Below are positions 8,412 through 18,744 of a DNA stretch of 64,000 nt, one piece after another. Source of the DNA: Acidobacteriota bacterium (GTDB lineage: Bacteria > Acidobacteriota > Thermoanaerobaculia > Multivoradales > SZUA-115). Both the position numbers and the translations under genes were made by a program. Position 1 is the stretch's first letter. Every line of letters begins with the position of its first letter. Under the pieces are notes generated by a model. The model was not told where the DNA came from, did not search any database, and was given only the letters and a program-made list of their open reading frames with translations. The DNA is taken from assembly GCA_024277255.1 (NCBI GenBank), contig JAJRVQ010000063.1, positions 1-64,000 of the forward strand, written 5' to 3'.

Positions 8412-10108
8412 ATGCTGGACTCCAGCCCAAGCACTAGCCCTAGCAGTTCGCTCGAACGCCACCTCTTTTGGTACGTCGTGCTACGGCTGATCGTGGCCAG
8501 CACCATGGTGATGGTGTCGGTACTGCTGTGGCTCAGCCCGAGCGGCGAGCAACTGCCGGCGACGGGATCGATCACCAGTTTCTTTTTCCCGCTGCTCGGT
8601 TGTACCAGTCTGGCGACCCTCGCCTTCTTCGCCTTGCGCAAGCCATTGCGCCGGCGGCCCGAGGTGCATGCCTACCTGCAGTTCCTGGCTGACCTCGCCG
8701 TGATCACGGTGGTGGTCTACCGTTCCGGCGGTCCGACCAGCCCATTCGCCACCACGCTCTACATCGTGATCATCATCGTCGCCTCGGCCCTCATGGGTCG
8801 ACGAGCGGGAATGATCATCGCCTCGGTGGCCTTCCTTCTCTACGCCGGCATGGTGATCGGACTCAGCTTCGGCTGGATCGCCGGAGACGGCAGCGCCGTC
8901 CTGGATCCCCGCTCGACCCGTTTCGCATACAGCCTACTGGTACCGCTGGCCGGCTTCCTCGGAGTGGCGGCGCTGACCTCTCTGCTCACCGCCGACAAGG
9001 TGTTGATCGCTCGCGAACTCGAGGCGAAGAAGGTCGACCTCGCCGATTTACAGGTGGTGCACCGGGATGTCATCGAGTCGATCCCCAGCGGCATCTGCAC
9101 CACCGACCTGGACGGCACGATCATCACCATCAACCGGGCGGGGCTGGAGATTCTGCACAAACAAGCCGCCGAACTCGCCGGACGGCCGATTCAGGACGAG
9201 ATCTTCAGCCGCGAGGAATGGGAAGAATTCACCGCGGTCCAACGCGACAAGGGGAGGCTTCGCTCCGAGACCACCGTCGACAACGGGGAGCAGGTCCAAC
9301 ACATCGGATTCACCCTCTCGGCACTCACCGACGGTGGCAGTTCTCACCGCGGCTATATAGTCATCTTTCAAGACCTGACCGCGTGGCGGAAGCTCGAACA
9401 GGAGGTGCGACTCCAGGAGCGGATGGCCGCCGTCGGCTCGCTGGCGGCGGGGCTGGCCCACGAGATCGGCAACCCGCTGGCGGCCATCTCGGGTTCCGTG
9501 CAGATGCTCTCGGCGCGTACCGACCTCGAACCGAGAGAAAGTAAGCTACTCGACATCGTGCTCAAGGAAAGCCAACGCCTCGATCGGACGATCAAAGGTT
9601 TCTTGCGCTTTGCCCGCCCTCGCGACCGCTCCAACAGTCGCTTCGATGTCGGCCAGTTGTTGCGCGAAAATGTCGAGTTGCTGCGCAATAGCCCAGAGGT
9701 GAGCGACCACCATCGCATCGAGTTGAGCCTCGCACCGGCCAGTTTCATGCTGGTCGGCGACCCTGATCAAATCAGTCAGATCTTCTGGAACCTCGCCCGC
9801 AACTCGCTCAAGGCGATGCCGAACGGGGGTACTCTCTCCATCGAGGGCTTGCTCGAATCGACTGCCTTCAGCGTGCGTTTTACCGACACGGGCCACGGAA
9901 TGACCGAACAGGAACGGGCCAGTTTGTTCCATCCATTCCAGTCATCCTTCGACACCGGAACAGGAATCGGCATGGCCATCGTCTATCGCATCGTCCAGGA
10001 ACACGGTGGAGAGCTTCAGGTCGAAAGCGCGCCCGGCGCGGGCTGCACGATCACGGTAAGCCTGCCCACCATCGACGATCTACTGGCGCCCGCCGCGGAG
10101 GTTCTCTG

Positions 10109-10109
<1 letters not shown>
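8412..10109 (+). CDS. pilS: PilS/NtrB-type sensor histidine kinase
   Basis: This membrane sensor kinase has about 565 residues. Six hydrophobic segments fill the first 200 residues, followed by a PAS domain (IESIPSGICTTDLDGTIITI), a HisKA domain with the phosphorylated His in AAGLAHEIGNPLAAISGS, and a HATPase domain with N box (FWNLARNSLKA) and G box (FTDTGHGM, GTGIGMAIVYRIV). The domain order is that of PilS. The ATG at 8412 is chosen because the alternative GTG at 8388 lies inside a hairpin. Its stop overlaps the start of the response regulator gene (TGATG), which indicates a cognate pair. Confidence 0.9.
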
Positions 10110-11521
<1,412 letters not shown>

Positions 11522-11618
11522 GTCAGCAAGGAGAGTGCGGCCAGCCCAAGACGCACGGATGCGCAGCGCAGCGCGCGAGCCCCTCAGGGCGAGCCCGGCC
11601 GCCAGGCCGGACTCGTGT

Positions 11619-11784
11619 GGGGTGAGGACGAAAAACCGCGCTTTTTCGTCCGAGGGGGCCTTCGAGAAAGGCCCCCATAAACAAAAGGGCGGGGGGCGGG
11701 GGCGGGGTGAGCGCGAAAAACCACGTTTTTTCGCGCGAGGGGATCTCGCAGAGAGATCCCCATGAACAGGAGGGCGGGGGGCGG
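11619..11784. repeat. Two tandem copies of a double-hairpin element
   Basis: Two units of about 85 bp begin with GGGGTGAG at 11619 and 11704 and end with GGGCGGGGGGCGG. Each unit forms two hairpins. In unit 1 these are GACGAAAAA (11627-11635) with TTTTTCGTC (11642-11650), and GGGGGCCTT (11654-11662) with AAGGCCCCC (11668-11676). In unit 2 they are GCGCGAAAAA (11711-11720) with TTTTTCGCGC (11727-11736), and GGGGATCTC (11739-11747) with GAGATCCCC (11753-11761). The arms differ between units but remain complementary, so the structure is what is conserved. The element lies between convergent genes and may act in termination or as a REP-like repeat. Confidence 0.75.
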
Positions 11785-14334
11785 CTAGGGATAGTAGCCT
11801 TTGATCGTCTCGATCTTCAGCCCGGGGCGGCTGACGTCGACCTCGATGGGACGGAAATCGCCTCCCGCTTCGATGTTCGGTGGTTGGTAGGCCAGCAGGT
11901 AGCGGGCTCGAAGCTCTTCTTGGATCTGTGCGTAGACTCCCACCAGATCTTCCGCTTCGTCGATGAAGAAACTGCGCCCACCCGTCTCCTCGGCCAACTT
12001 GTCCAGCCTGCCGCGGGCCTCTAGATTGACTTTGCGGATACCGAGACCGATCGAGTAGACCGTGACCCCGGAGCGGCGAGAAAACTCGAGTGTTTCTCGC
12101 CATGTGAAGCTACTGGCGCGGTCGCTGCCGTCGGTGAGTAGCAGCAGCGTGCGTTGGCCGCGGATCCCCTTGAGGTATTGCAGGCCGTAGACCACGCTGT
12201 CGTAGAGGCCGGTGCCCCGCTCCGCCCGCAGCCCGGCCAGCGCACCGGCGAGAGTGTCGAGATCGTTGGTGAACTTGGCGACGAGGAGCGGACGATCGCT
12301 GAAGGTGATGACCGCGGCGCGGTCGCGCGGGGTCAAAGTCTCCTCCAGGAAGTCGACCGCGGCTCGTTGCGCTTGCGGCAGGCTCTTGGCCATCGAAGCC
12401 GAGGTGTCGAGCAGCAACACGGCGTGTATCGGCAGGTTGGCGACGCGATCAAAACGCAGCAAGTTCTGCTCGGCACCACCGTCTCGCACCGAAAACTCAT
12501 CGCGTTTCAGATCGAGCACCGGCCGGCCGGCCCGGTCGAGCACCGCGGCGTAGAGTTCGACCATCCGCACTTCGACACCTTCCGTGTAACCCGGAGCGTT
12601 GATCAACGCGGTGGACTCGGTGGAGGTCGCATCGCTGAGATGGGCTACCGCTCGCACCACCTGCGTCCCACCACCGCTGGCCAGGCGCATCGGCTGGCGG
12701 AAGGGAGGCTGGAAGAGCGTGGCGACCCTTCTGTCGTCGAGAAACAGCTCGACTTTTTCCAGCGTTCGCCCGTCGGGCACTTGCACCTCGGCGATGGCGG
12801 TGAGCGACCCGGTGTGCTGACTGCCCGGCTTCGGCTCCACCAAGCGCACGGAGAAGCGCTGCGTACCACCATTGAGAGTGACCTGATCGCGGGCAATCTC
12901 GTAGCCTTTCACGTCGAGCGCCACCACCGTCACCTGATGGGTCCGCGGCAGGTCACCAAGCAGAAGATCAACGCTGTACGGAGGCCGAGTCTTGGTCAGG
13001 AGTTCCTTGCCATCCATGGAGAAGCGGACCTTGCGAATCCCCTCCCCACTCGCCTCCGCTTCCAGCCGCAAACCGCCGGTGAGGACATCCCCTTCCGGTT
13101 GCACGATCTCGATGTGGGGCTGGGCTGAGGACAGCTCTTCGCGCGCCTCCTGCAGAGTCTCCTCCACGGCGGGATCGCTCTGCGCCCGGTGCTCCACCGC
13201 CGGCACCGCCAACTCCTGTTCGCGGCGCATCTGTGCGCCACTGTTTTGATCTTCGAGTTTGAGGATCAGCCGATAGTCACCGGGGCGCAGCAAGCGCTCG
13301 AAGACGAGGGGCACTGCCGTGCCGGCAACCTCCGCCACAGGAAGATCGAACTGGTAGCGGAAGGTGTCGAAGAGTTCACCGCCGCGCAGCACTTCGCCGG
13401 TGAGCAAGAAGCTGTAGAGCGGTTTGCCTGTGAGCAGCTCGGCGGCCGTGGCGGAAGCGGCCCGCACTCTTACCACCCCTTGAACCAAGGTGCGCTGCCC
13501 TTGCGCCGCCGGAAAACCGAAATCGAACTCGGCGGCCAGAGTTCCCACCGCTTCACCATCTTGGTCCGTTGCATCGAGATCGGTCGAGAACGAGAGAAAG
13601 CTGTCCAGCCATTCGGTGTCGCGCACCGGCGGCGCATACTCGACCACGATGTTGCCGCCGGTCGATTCTTGCGCCTCGGTCATGATCACCGCACCCAAGA
13701 CCAGGTTCCAGTCCGCCGTACATTTCTTCTTGACTGCCTCGACGAAGGCGCTGCGATTCTCGTCGATGATGTGGGCGGTACTTCGACCCCTCGATTGCAG
13801 CACGTTGAAGCCATCCGAGGGAGTCCACCGCCGAAACGGCCCACCACCGAATGGCTGATAGAAGATGATGTGGAACCTCTCGGGCAGCCGGTCACGGCTG
13901 GCGTAGAGCCAGATATCGAGCGGCCAGGTCAGACCGAGGCAGTCGGTCTGACGGCGCAGGTCAGGGTCGCCGTGCAACATCATCACCCGCGAGCGCTCGT
14001 CGGTGAGATCGCCGAACAACTCGACAGCGTCGGCGCGCCGAGACTCCCAGGTGACCTTGAACTCGTTCTTGACCGTCTCCGGATAGGGGTCCCGGGAAGC
14101 CCAGAATTGGCGAATGAAGGCATCGCGCTGATAGTCCTTGTCCAGGGCCAGGAAAGCCTTGCGCTCCTCCTTGCGCAGAATCAACTCCACTTCTTCGATC
14201 CAAGTGCGATACCGCAACGGCAACTTCTTGACCTTCGTCGCGGCACTCAGGTTGGACCCGGCACTCACCACGAGCAGCGCCACCAGGATTGCCGGAAGCA
14301 ATCTTCGTCCTCGCATGCCCTTCACCTCGCTCAT
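11785..14334 (-). CDS. GWxTD-domain and von Willebrand factor A protein, secreted
   Basis: This 849-residue protein starts at ATG 14334, preceded on its strand by GCGAGG; ATG 14316 is also possible. It has a signal peptide (LLPAILVALLVVSAG). Residues 40-230 show a GWxTD-type domain: WIEEVELILRKEE, FIRQFWASRDPYPET, then LHGDPD; the GWxTD motif itself is reduced to GDLTD. A middle region has Ig-like repeats. The C-terminus is a VWA domain with the MIDAS motif DTSAS, LLLTDGSD, and an end typical of the acidobacterial VWFA-related family. It is probably a cell-envelope protein; the substrate is unknown. Confidence 0.85.
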   Translation of the reverse strand: MSEVKGMRGRRLLPAILVALLVVSAGSNLSAATKVKKLPLRYRTWIEEVELILRKEERKAFLALDKDYQRDAFIRQFWASRDPYPETVKNEFKVTWESRRADAVELFGDLTDERSRVMMLHGDPDLRRQTDCLGLTWPLDIWLYASRDRLPERFHIIFYQPFGGGPFRRWTPSDGFNVLQSRGRSTAHIIDENRSAFVEAVKKKCTADWNLVLGAVIMTEAQESTGGNIVVEYAPPVRDTEWLDSFLSFSTDLDATDQDGEAVGTLAAEFDFGFPAAQGQRTLVQGVVRVRAASATAAELLTGKPLYSFLLTGEVLRGGELFDTFRYQFDLPVAEVAGTAVPLVFERLLRPGDYRLILKLEDQNSGAQMRREQELAVPAVEHRAQSDPAVEETLQEAREELSSAQPHIEIVQPEGDVLTGGLRLEAEASGEGIRKVRFSMDGKELLTKTRPPYSVDLLLGDLPRTHQVTVVALDVKGYEIARDQVTLNGGTQRFSVRLVEPKPGSQHTGSLTAIAEVQVPDGRTLEKVELFLDDRRVATLFQPPFRQPMRLASGGGTQVVRAVAHLSDATSTESTALINAPGYTEGVEVRMVELYAAVLDRAGRPVLDLKRDEFSVRDGGAEQNLLRFDRVANLPIHAVLLLDTSASMAKSLPQAQRAAVDFLEETLTPRDRAAVITFSDRPLLVAKFTNDLDTLAGALAGLRAERGTGLYDSVVYGLQYLKGIRGQRTLLLLTDGSDRASSFTWRETLEFSRRSGVTVYSIGLGIRKVNLEARGRLDKLAEETGGRSFFIDEAEDLVGVYAQIQEELRARYLLAYQPPNIEAGGDFRPIEVDVSRPGLKIETIKGYYP

Positions 14335-14510
14335 CAGGCTGCCTCGCAGCGCCAAGGTTGGGAGTGTCCCCTTCGCTGGCCGATTGCGTCCGCGCCGCGA
14401 CCGCAGCCGGCGGCTCAGCCGGAGAGAAGGTACTAAGTTCCAACGCATGGCGTCCTTTTCAAGCAAGAGCCGAGCCAGCCTGGCTCTCGCAGCCCGCAGA
14501 AAAGGGCCTA

Positions 14511-15899
14511 TCAGCTGCCGCCGGCCAACTGACGGGTGATGCGATTGCGTACCCAGGTCGCATCCCACCATTCGAGCGGGTTCACCGGCAAGCCGTGCAC
14601 CATCATCGAGAAATGAAGATGGTCGCCACCGGCCAGTCCCGTCTGCCCGGTACGTCCCAAGATCTGCCCCGCCTCCACGCTCTGCCCCTCTTCGACCTCG
14701 ATCGACGACAGGTGAGAGTAGAGACTCATCAGGCCACCGCCGTGATCGAGAACCACGGTGTTGCCGTAGATCCCGAAGTAGCGAGCCAGACTGACCACGC
14801 CACGGTTCGCCGCTTCGACCGGGGCACGGCGGTAAGAGGCCAGATCGAAACCGAGGTGGTCTTGGTGGTCGACCGCCTCGCCGTCGAGCATGTAGGTGCG
14901 CTGATCGGCGAAAGAGGCCATCACCTGGCTGTTGCCCAGCTGGCGAAAGGGCTGAGTCCACAAGAACTCGGGGCGGCTCGACCGCGACAGCTCGACCAGC
15001 GCTTCGGCATTGATCCGGCGCAGTTTGCCGTTGACCACCAGGTAGCTGGCCAACAGGCTCTCTTGCTCCTCCACCTCGGGCGAACGAGCGAGGATCTCGG
15101 GGACGACCCGCGCCATGAAGGACTCGTTCAACTGAATCGTCGCTTGCCGCGGCGGCCTGGAGGTGTAGGTCGAGATAAACGACAACCGCGCCTCGTTGCC
15201 CACTTCGTCGTGAGCCACCAGCTGAATCCCGGAGCCATTCGGATCATCGTAGGGCGCCGCGAACAGGCAGTACCGCGCCCCTTCGGCGCCGCCGGGCAGA
15301 ACAAAGCTGGGAAACCACCAATCGCCAGCCTGAACACCGTCACGCACGCTGCTTTTCCCCACGCGATAGACCACCAGGCCGCTGCCACCTTGCCTCACAT
15401 GAACGGCCTGCGACAAGAGTTGGACGCTCGGCGGTGAAAGCCTCACCGGCAGTTCCAGCTCGGCGATCGCCGGGTCTGGCCGGCGCAACCAGGTACCGGC
15501 CCGCGAGGCGACGACACGAATCGTCGCCGTGCCTTCTTGTAGATCCGCCAGCGAATCGCGCCCTACGGCGAGCTGCACCTGAGAAGACAATTCGCGCGGC
15601 CCCCAAAAAGCCCAGAAGGGGCGCGGCCGAAAACTCTCTTCGACCAGATCGAAGGTCCGCTCACCTTGCACCAGTTCGATCCGGTAGTCACCGAGACCGC
15701 GGCTAGGCTCGCTCAATCGAACGGTCAGCGGCGTGCGCGGACCAATCCCGGGAAGCCCAGGCTCGATCTCGATGTGGGGAGCCGGGCCAACCCGCCACAA
15801 GGCAAAGGCCAGCAGGGCCAGGGCGACTACCGTCAACACCGCCAACATGCGCGAACGCATATGGCCCCGTCTTCTTGCCTGCCCTCGCTCAATCTGCAT
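14511..15899 (-). CDS. M23-family metallopeptidase, membrane-anchored
   Basis: This 462-residue protein has an N-terminal transmembrane segment (MLAVLTVVALALLAFALW), a long beta-rich middle part and a C-terminal LytM/M23 domain. The zinc ligands are visible as the H...D motif in DHQDHLGFDLAS and the HxH in GGDHLHFSMMVHG, with the intervening GNTVVLDHGGGLMSLYSHL. M23 enzymes cut peptidoglycan cross-links, so a role in envelope remodelling is likely. Its start overlaps the end of the propeller gene by 11 nt. Confidence 0.9.
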   Translation of the reverse strand: MQIERGQARRRGHMRSRMLAVLTVVALALLAFALWRVGPAPHIEIEPGLPGIGPRTPLTVRLSEPSRGLGDYRIELVQGERTFDLVEESFRPRPFWAFWGPRELSSQVQLAVGRDSLADLQEGTATIRVVASRAGTWLRRPDPAIAELELPVRLSPPSVQLLSQAVHVRQGGSGLVVYRVGKSSVRDGVQAGDWWFPSFVLPGGAEGARYCLFAAPYDDPNGSGIQLVAHDEVGNEARLSFISTYTSRPPRQATIQLNESFMARVVPEILARSPEVEEQESLLASYLVVNGKLRRINAEALVELSRSSRPEFLWTQPFRQLGNSQVMASFADQRTYMLDGEAVDHQDHLGFDLASYRRAPVEAANRGVVSLARYFGIYGNTVVLDHGGGLMSLYSHLSSIEVEEGQSVEAGQILGRTGQTGLAGGDHLHFSMMVHGLPVNPLEWWDATWVRNRITRQLAGGS

Positions 15900-17841
15900 T
15901 GCGCACCCCTTTGTCTATCTCTGTGGACCCTTCATCCTCCGGCGGAGGGAGCGGTCGCGAACGAAGACCCTGGCTGGCGCTGCCGATCCACAAACGCCCG
16001 CCCAGCACCTGCGCGGCGGTGATCTCGCGCACCGGCAAGTCGAGGGCTACCGGTTGATAGCGAGTTTCACCCGTATCGGCCTCCAGTTGCAGCAAGAAAG
16101 CCCGCTCACCGCGCAACACCAGCAACGGCTGTTGCGGATCGCCCGTCGTCAAGGTGCGCACCGGCTCGGCCCCCAGTTGGGTCCATTCGCCCGCGAGCCC
16201 CTTGCGACTCCACAACCCGCCTTCTCCGGCCAGCAAGAGAGTATCCGCCACCGACACCAAGCGGCCGCCGGTGAAGGGCGAGGAGACCGTGTGATTGGTT
16301 CCCTCCGCCAGCCGATACATGGCGTCTCGATCCACCACCCACAGCGCGCCAGCAAGGAGGGTGACAGAGAGGGGAGGACCGTGACGGTAGCGGACGGGGT
16401 GAAAACCGCCGGCGGCCAACCGCTCAAAGAGTCCCTCGGGGCCACGGGCGACAACGCGGCCGTCGCCGACAACGAGTTCCTCGATTCGCCGCACGCCCAA
16501 CTCGTCACGACGACGCCAGACGGCCGAGTGACCCTCCGCCGCCGGTACTCTCTCGAAAAGACCCTTTTCGGTCGCCGCCCAAGCCCGGCGGCCATCGCTG
16601 GCCAGCGCCAAGATCGTCGGCAAATGGGCCTCTTGAACGAAGCCAGCGCCACCTTCGATCGCCCGGTAAATCCCAGATCCCGGTCCGGCGTGGTTGACGG
16701 CGACCAGTTGAGCGCCATCGGCCTCGGCCAGTGCCCGCACACGCACGTTGATCATCGACTCGCGCGCCGGCCGGAACTCGGCGCCGCCGTCGTCCGACAG
16801 CCAGACGCCGGATCCTTCGGTGGCGATGAGGACTCGATGAGCGCGCGCCGGATGGTAGGCGATCTCCAAGATCGAGAGTTCTTCGCTGGTGCGCCGTTGC
16901 CAGCTCAGCCCCCCGCTGTTGGAGCCGTAGAGCCCGCGTACGGTCCCAGCCAACAGCTGGCCGTCGGGCAGCGGCTTGAAGGCCGGCACTCGCCGGGTGA
17001 GGAGCCCGTCGCGAAAGCGTCTCCAAGACTCTCCCCGATCGCGGCTCCGGTAGACCCAGCCGCAGGTCGAGGCCCACATTTCCTCCCTATTGCCCGGCAC
17101 CGCGTTGAGCGAGAAGACCTCGCTGTCGAGCACCATTCCCGTGAAGACTCCCCGCCAAGTCGTGCCGCCATCCTTGCTGGCATAGGCGCGGCGCCAGGTT
17201 CCCGCCAGCAGCCGCTCGGGGACCTCGGGATCGACCCACAAGCTGGTGACCTTCTGGATCTCCGGTAGCGCTGCGGTAACATGGCGCCAACTTTCGCCCC
17301 CATCCGTCGATCGGTAGACGCCGCTGCGCGTACCGATGTAAAGCCAATCCTCGCGCCCCGGGGCGAGCGCCAAGGAGTAGATCTGTTCTCCGGGCAGCCC
17401 GTGATGGCGCGAGCGCCATGTGCGGCCGGCGTCGTCCGAATAGGCTAGCGCGCCACCACCCCAAACACCCCACATCGCCGCCCACAGCCGTGATGGCCGG
17501 TTGGGGTCGAAGGTGAGGACCGAGACCACCCAACCCGGGAAGGGCACCGGCCGGCCGGCGTCACGCCAACTCTCGCCACCGTCGCGCGACAGATAGACAT
17601 GGCCGCCCGAGGTTCCGGCGAAGACGAGATCGGGATCTTGGGGTGCAAAGGTCAGGCTGCGCACATCGGCGCCGAACAGCGGTGCCGCACTCCATTGCGC
17701 GGCCTTCTGCTCGTGCGACACCACAGTGGGTGCATCGACAGTGGGTGCATCGGAAGGGGCCGAAGCACCCGCCAGCGCGATCGCCGTCGTCAAGAGCCAG
17801 GCCGGCAACCACAAAAAGCCACGCAAGGTCATCCGCTGCAA
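15889..17841 (-). CDS. Secreted BNR/YCF48-like beta-propeller protein
   Basis: The 650-residue product has a signal peptide (LRGFLWLPAWLLTTAIALAG) and at least six Asp-box/BNR repeats of the S-x-D-x-G-x-(S/T)-W type: SRDGGESW, SDDAGRTW, STDGGESW, SKDGGTTW, SRDRGESW and SNSGGLSW. These fold as sortilin or sialidase-like propellers. No sialidase catalytic residues were recognised, so a binding or scaffold role is more likely. A 15-bp direct repeat lies in the linker after the signal peptide. It overlaps the XdhC-like gene by 13 nt. Confidence 0.8.
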   Translation of the reverse strand: MQRMTLRGFLWLPAWLLTTAIALAGASAPSDAPTVDAPTVVSHEQKAAQWSAAPLFGADVRSLTFAPQDPDLVFAGTSGGHVYLSRDGGESWRDAGRPVPFPGWVVSVLTFDPNRPSRLWAAMWGVWGGGALAYSDDAGRTWRSRHHGLPGEQIYSLALAPGREDWLYIGTRSGVYRSTDGGESWRHVTAALPEIQKVTSLWVDPEVPERLLAGTWRRAYASKDGGTTWRGVFTGMVLDSEVFSLNAVPGNREEMWASTCGWVYRSRDRGESWRRFRDGLLTRRVPAFKPLPDGQLLAGTVRGLYGSNSGGLSWQRRTSEELSILEIAYHPARAHRVLIATEGSGVWLSDDGGAEFRPARESMINVRVRALAEADGAQLVAVNHAGPGSGIYRAIEGGAGFVQEAHLPTILALASDGRRAWAATEKGLFERVPAAEGHSAVWRRRDELGVRRIEELVVGDGRVVARGPEGLFERLAAGGFHPVRYRHGPPLSVTLLAGALWVVDRDAMYRLAEGTNHTVSSPFTGGRLVSVADTLLLAGEGGLWSRKGLAGEWTQLGAEPVRTLTTGDPQQPLLVLRGERAFLLQLEADTGETRYQPVALDLPVREITAAQVLGGRLWIGSASQGLRSRPLPPPEDEGSTEIDKGVRNAD

Positions 17842-18653
17842 CTCTCCTGATACCGATTCTGAATGATCTGCGACAGGATCGACACCGCGATCTCGCCGGG
17901 ACTGTCCCCACCGAGGGGCAAGCCGATCGGAGCCTGCAACCGTACCGCCGCCAGGTCAACCCCCCGTTGGGCCAATTCCTCGCGCACATGAGTTACCTTG
18001 CGCCGGCTGCCCATCAAACCCAGATAGGCGAGGCGTGGCGGTTGCTGCCGCAAGATCGAGACCAGCGCCGCCGTGTCGGTCTCCCAGCAGCGGCTGACCA
18101 CGGCGACGTGGAGCTCACGGTGTGCGACCGCGGCGAGAAAGGGCTGTGAATACTCCCTATCGACCTCGGCAAACCCCGTGGTTGGCGGGAAGAGTTCCGG
18201 GCGACGGAACTCGGCCCGATCGTCGGCCAGCCAAAGATCAAAACCGGCCAGCTCGCCACCGCGGGCCAGCGCCTGACCCACCGGTCCGCCGCCGCAGATC
18301 ACCATCATCGGCCGTTCGGCCAGCACCTCGACAAAGAGATCGGCGAAGCCGCCGCAGACCATCCCCGTCGCCTCGGCGCGCACCGCCTCCTCGGTCAGGT
18401 AATAGCGTTTGACCTCCGAGCGTGGCCGCGACTCGCCCAGCTTGGCCACCGCGTCGGTGCGGATCAAGGCCTCAAACGCCCCCCCACCCAGATTGCCCAC
18501 CGAGCGGCCATCGGCGCGCACCAACATCTTCCAACCGATCTTGCCCGGCGTCGAACCTTCGGCCCGCACGATCTGGCACAGGACCACCCGCCCATCCTCC
18601 GCCAACGCCGGCGCCACCGCGGCGAGAACTTGGGCGTGATCGGGAACCGGCAT
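17829..18653 (-). CDS. XdhC/CoxI-family protein
   Basis: This is a 274-residue protein with an N-terminal XdhC/CoxI domain (VVLCQIVRAEGSTPGKIGWKM, GNLGGGAFE) and a C-terminal Rossmann domain (VICGGGPVGQALA, then YLGLMGSRRK and IGLPLGGDSPGEIAVSILSQI). The family inserts or sulphurates molybdenum cofactor in xanthine or CO dehydrogenases. No molybdenum hydroxylase is encoded nearby, though moeA lies at 35702. It is the first gene of a four-gene run whose other members look like envelope proteins, which is an odd context. Confidence 0.88.
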   Translation of the reverse strand: MPVPDHAQVLAAVAPALAEDGRVVLCQIVRAEGSTPGKIGWKMLVRADGRSVGNLGGGAFEALIRTDAVAKLGESRPRSEVKRYYLTEEAVRAEATGMVCGGFADLFVEVLAERPMMVICGGGPVGQALARGGELAGFDLWLADDRAEFRRPELFPPTTGFAEVDREYSQPFLAAVAHRELHVAVVSRCWETDTAALVSILRQQPPRLAYLGLMGSRRKVTHVREELAQRGVDLAAVRLQAPIGLPLGGDSPGEIAVSILSQIIQNRYQESCSG

Positions 18654-18701
18654 GGGGTGATTCTAGTCTCTCGCGCGAGGCTGCCCCAAGCCCTGGAAAT
18701 C

Positions 18702-18744
18702 TTGACTATTCACGTGGTGAAGGATTATCATTCACGCCATGAAT
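18702..18744 (+). promoter_or_regulatory. Promoter and two palindromes at the DUF4143 ATPase gene
   Basis: TTGACT at 18702-18707 and TTATCA at 18725-18730, 17 bp apart, form a good sigma-70 promoter whose transcript would start close to the ATG at 18739, so the message may be leaderless. Two palindromes overlap it: TTCAC-GTG-GTGAA at 18709-18721 and ATTCA-CGCCA-TGAAT at 18730-18744. The second contains the start codon. The pair looks like an operator. Confidence 0.55.

Noticed and set aside
11641-11784. CRISPR array
   Set aside because: Two structured units with no unique spacers between short identical repeats, and no cas genes. It is a tandem duplication.
13189-14436. Long open frame of 415 codons on the plus strand
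   Set aside because: It lies antisense to the GWxTD/VWA gene, which has recognisable domains and a signal peptide. High GC creates such long shadow frames.
15889-17841. Sialidase
   Set aside because: Asp-box repeats are common in non-enzymatic propellers, and no catalytic Arg triad or Tyr/Glu pair was recognised.
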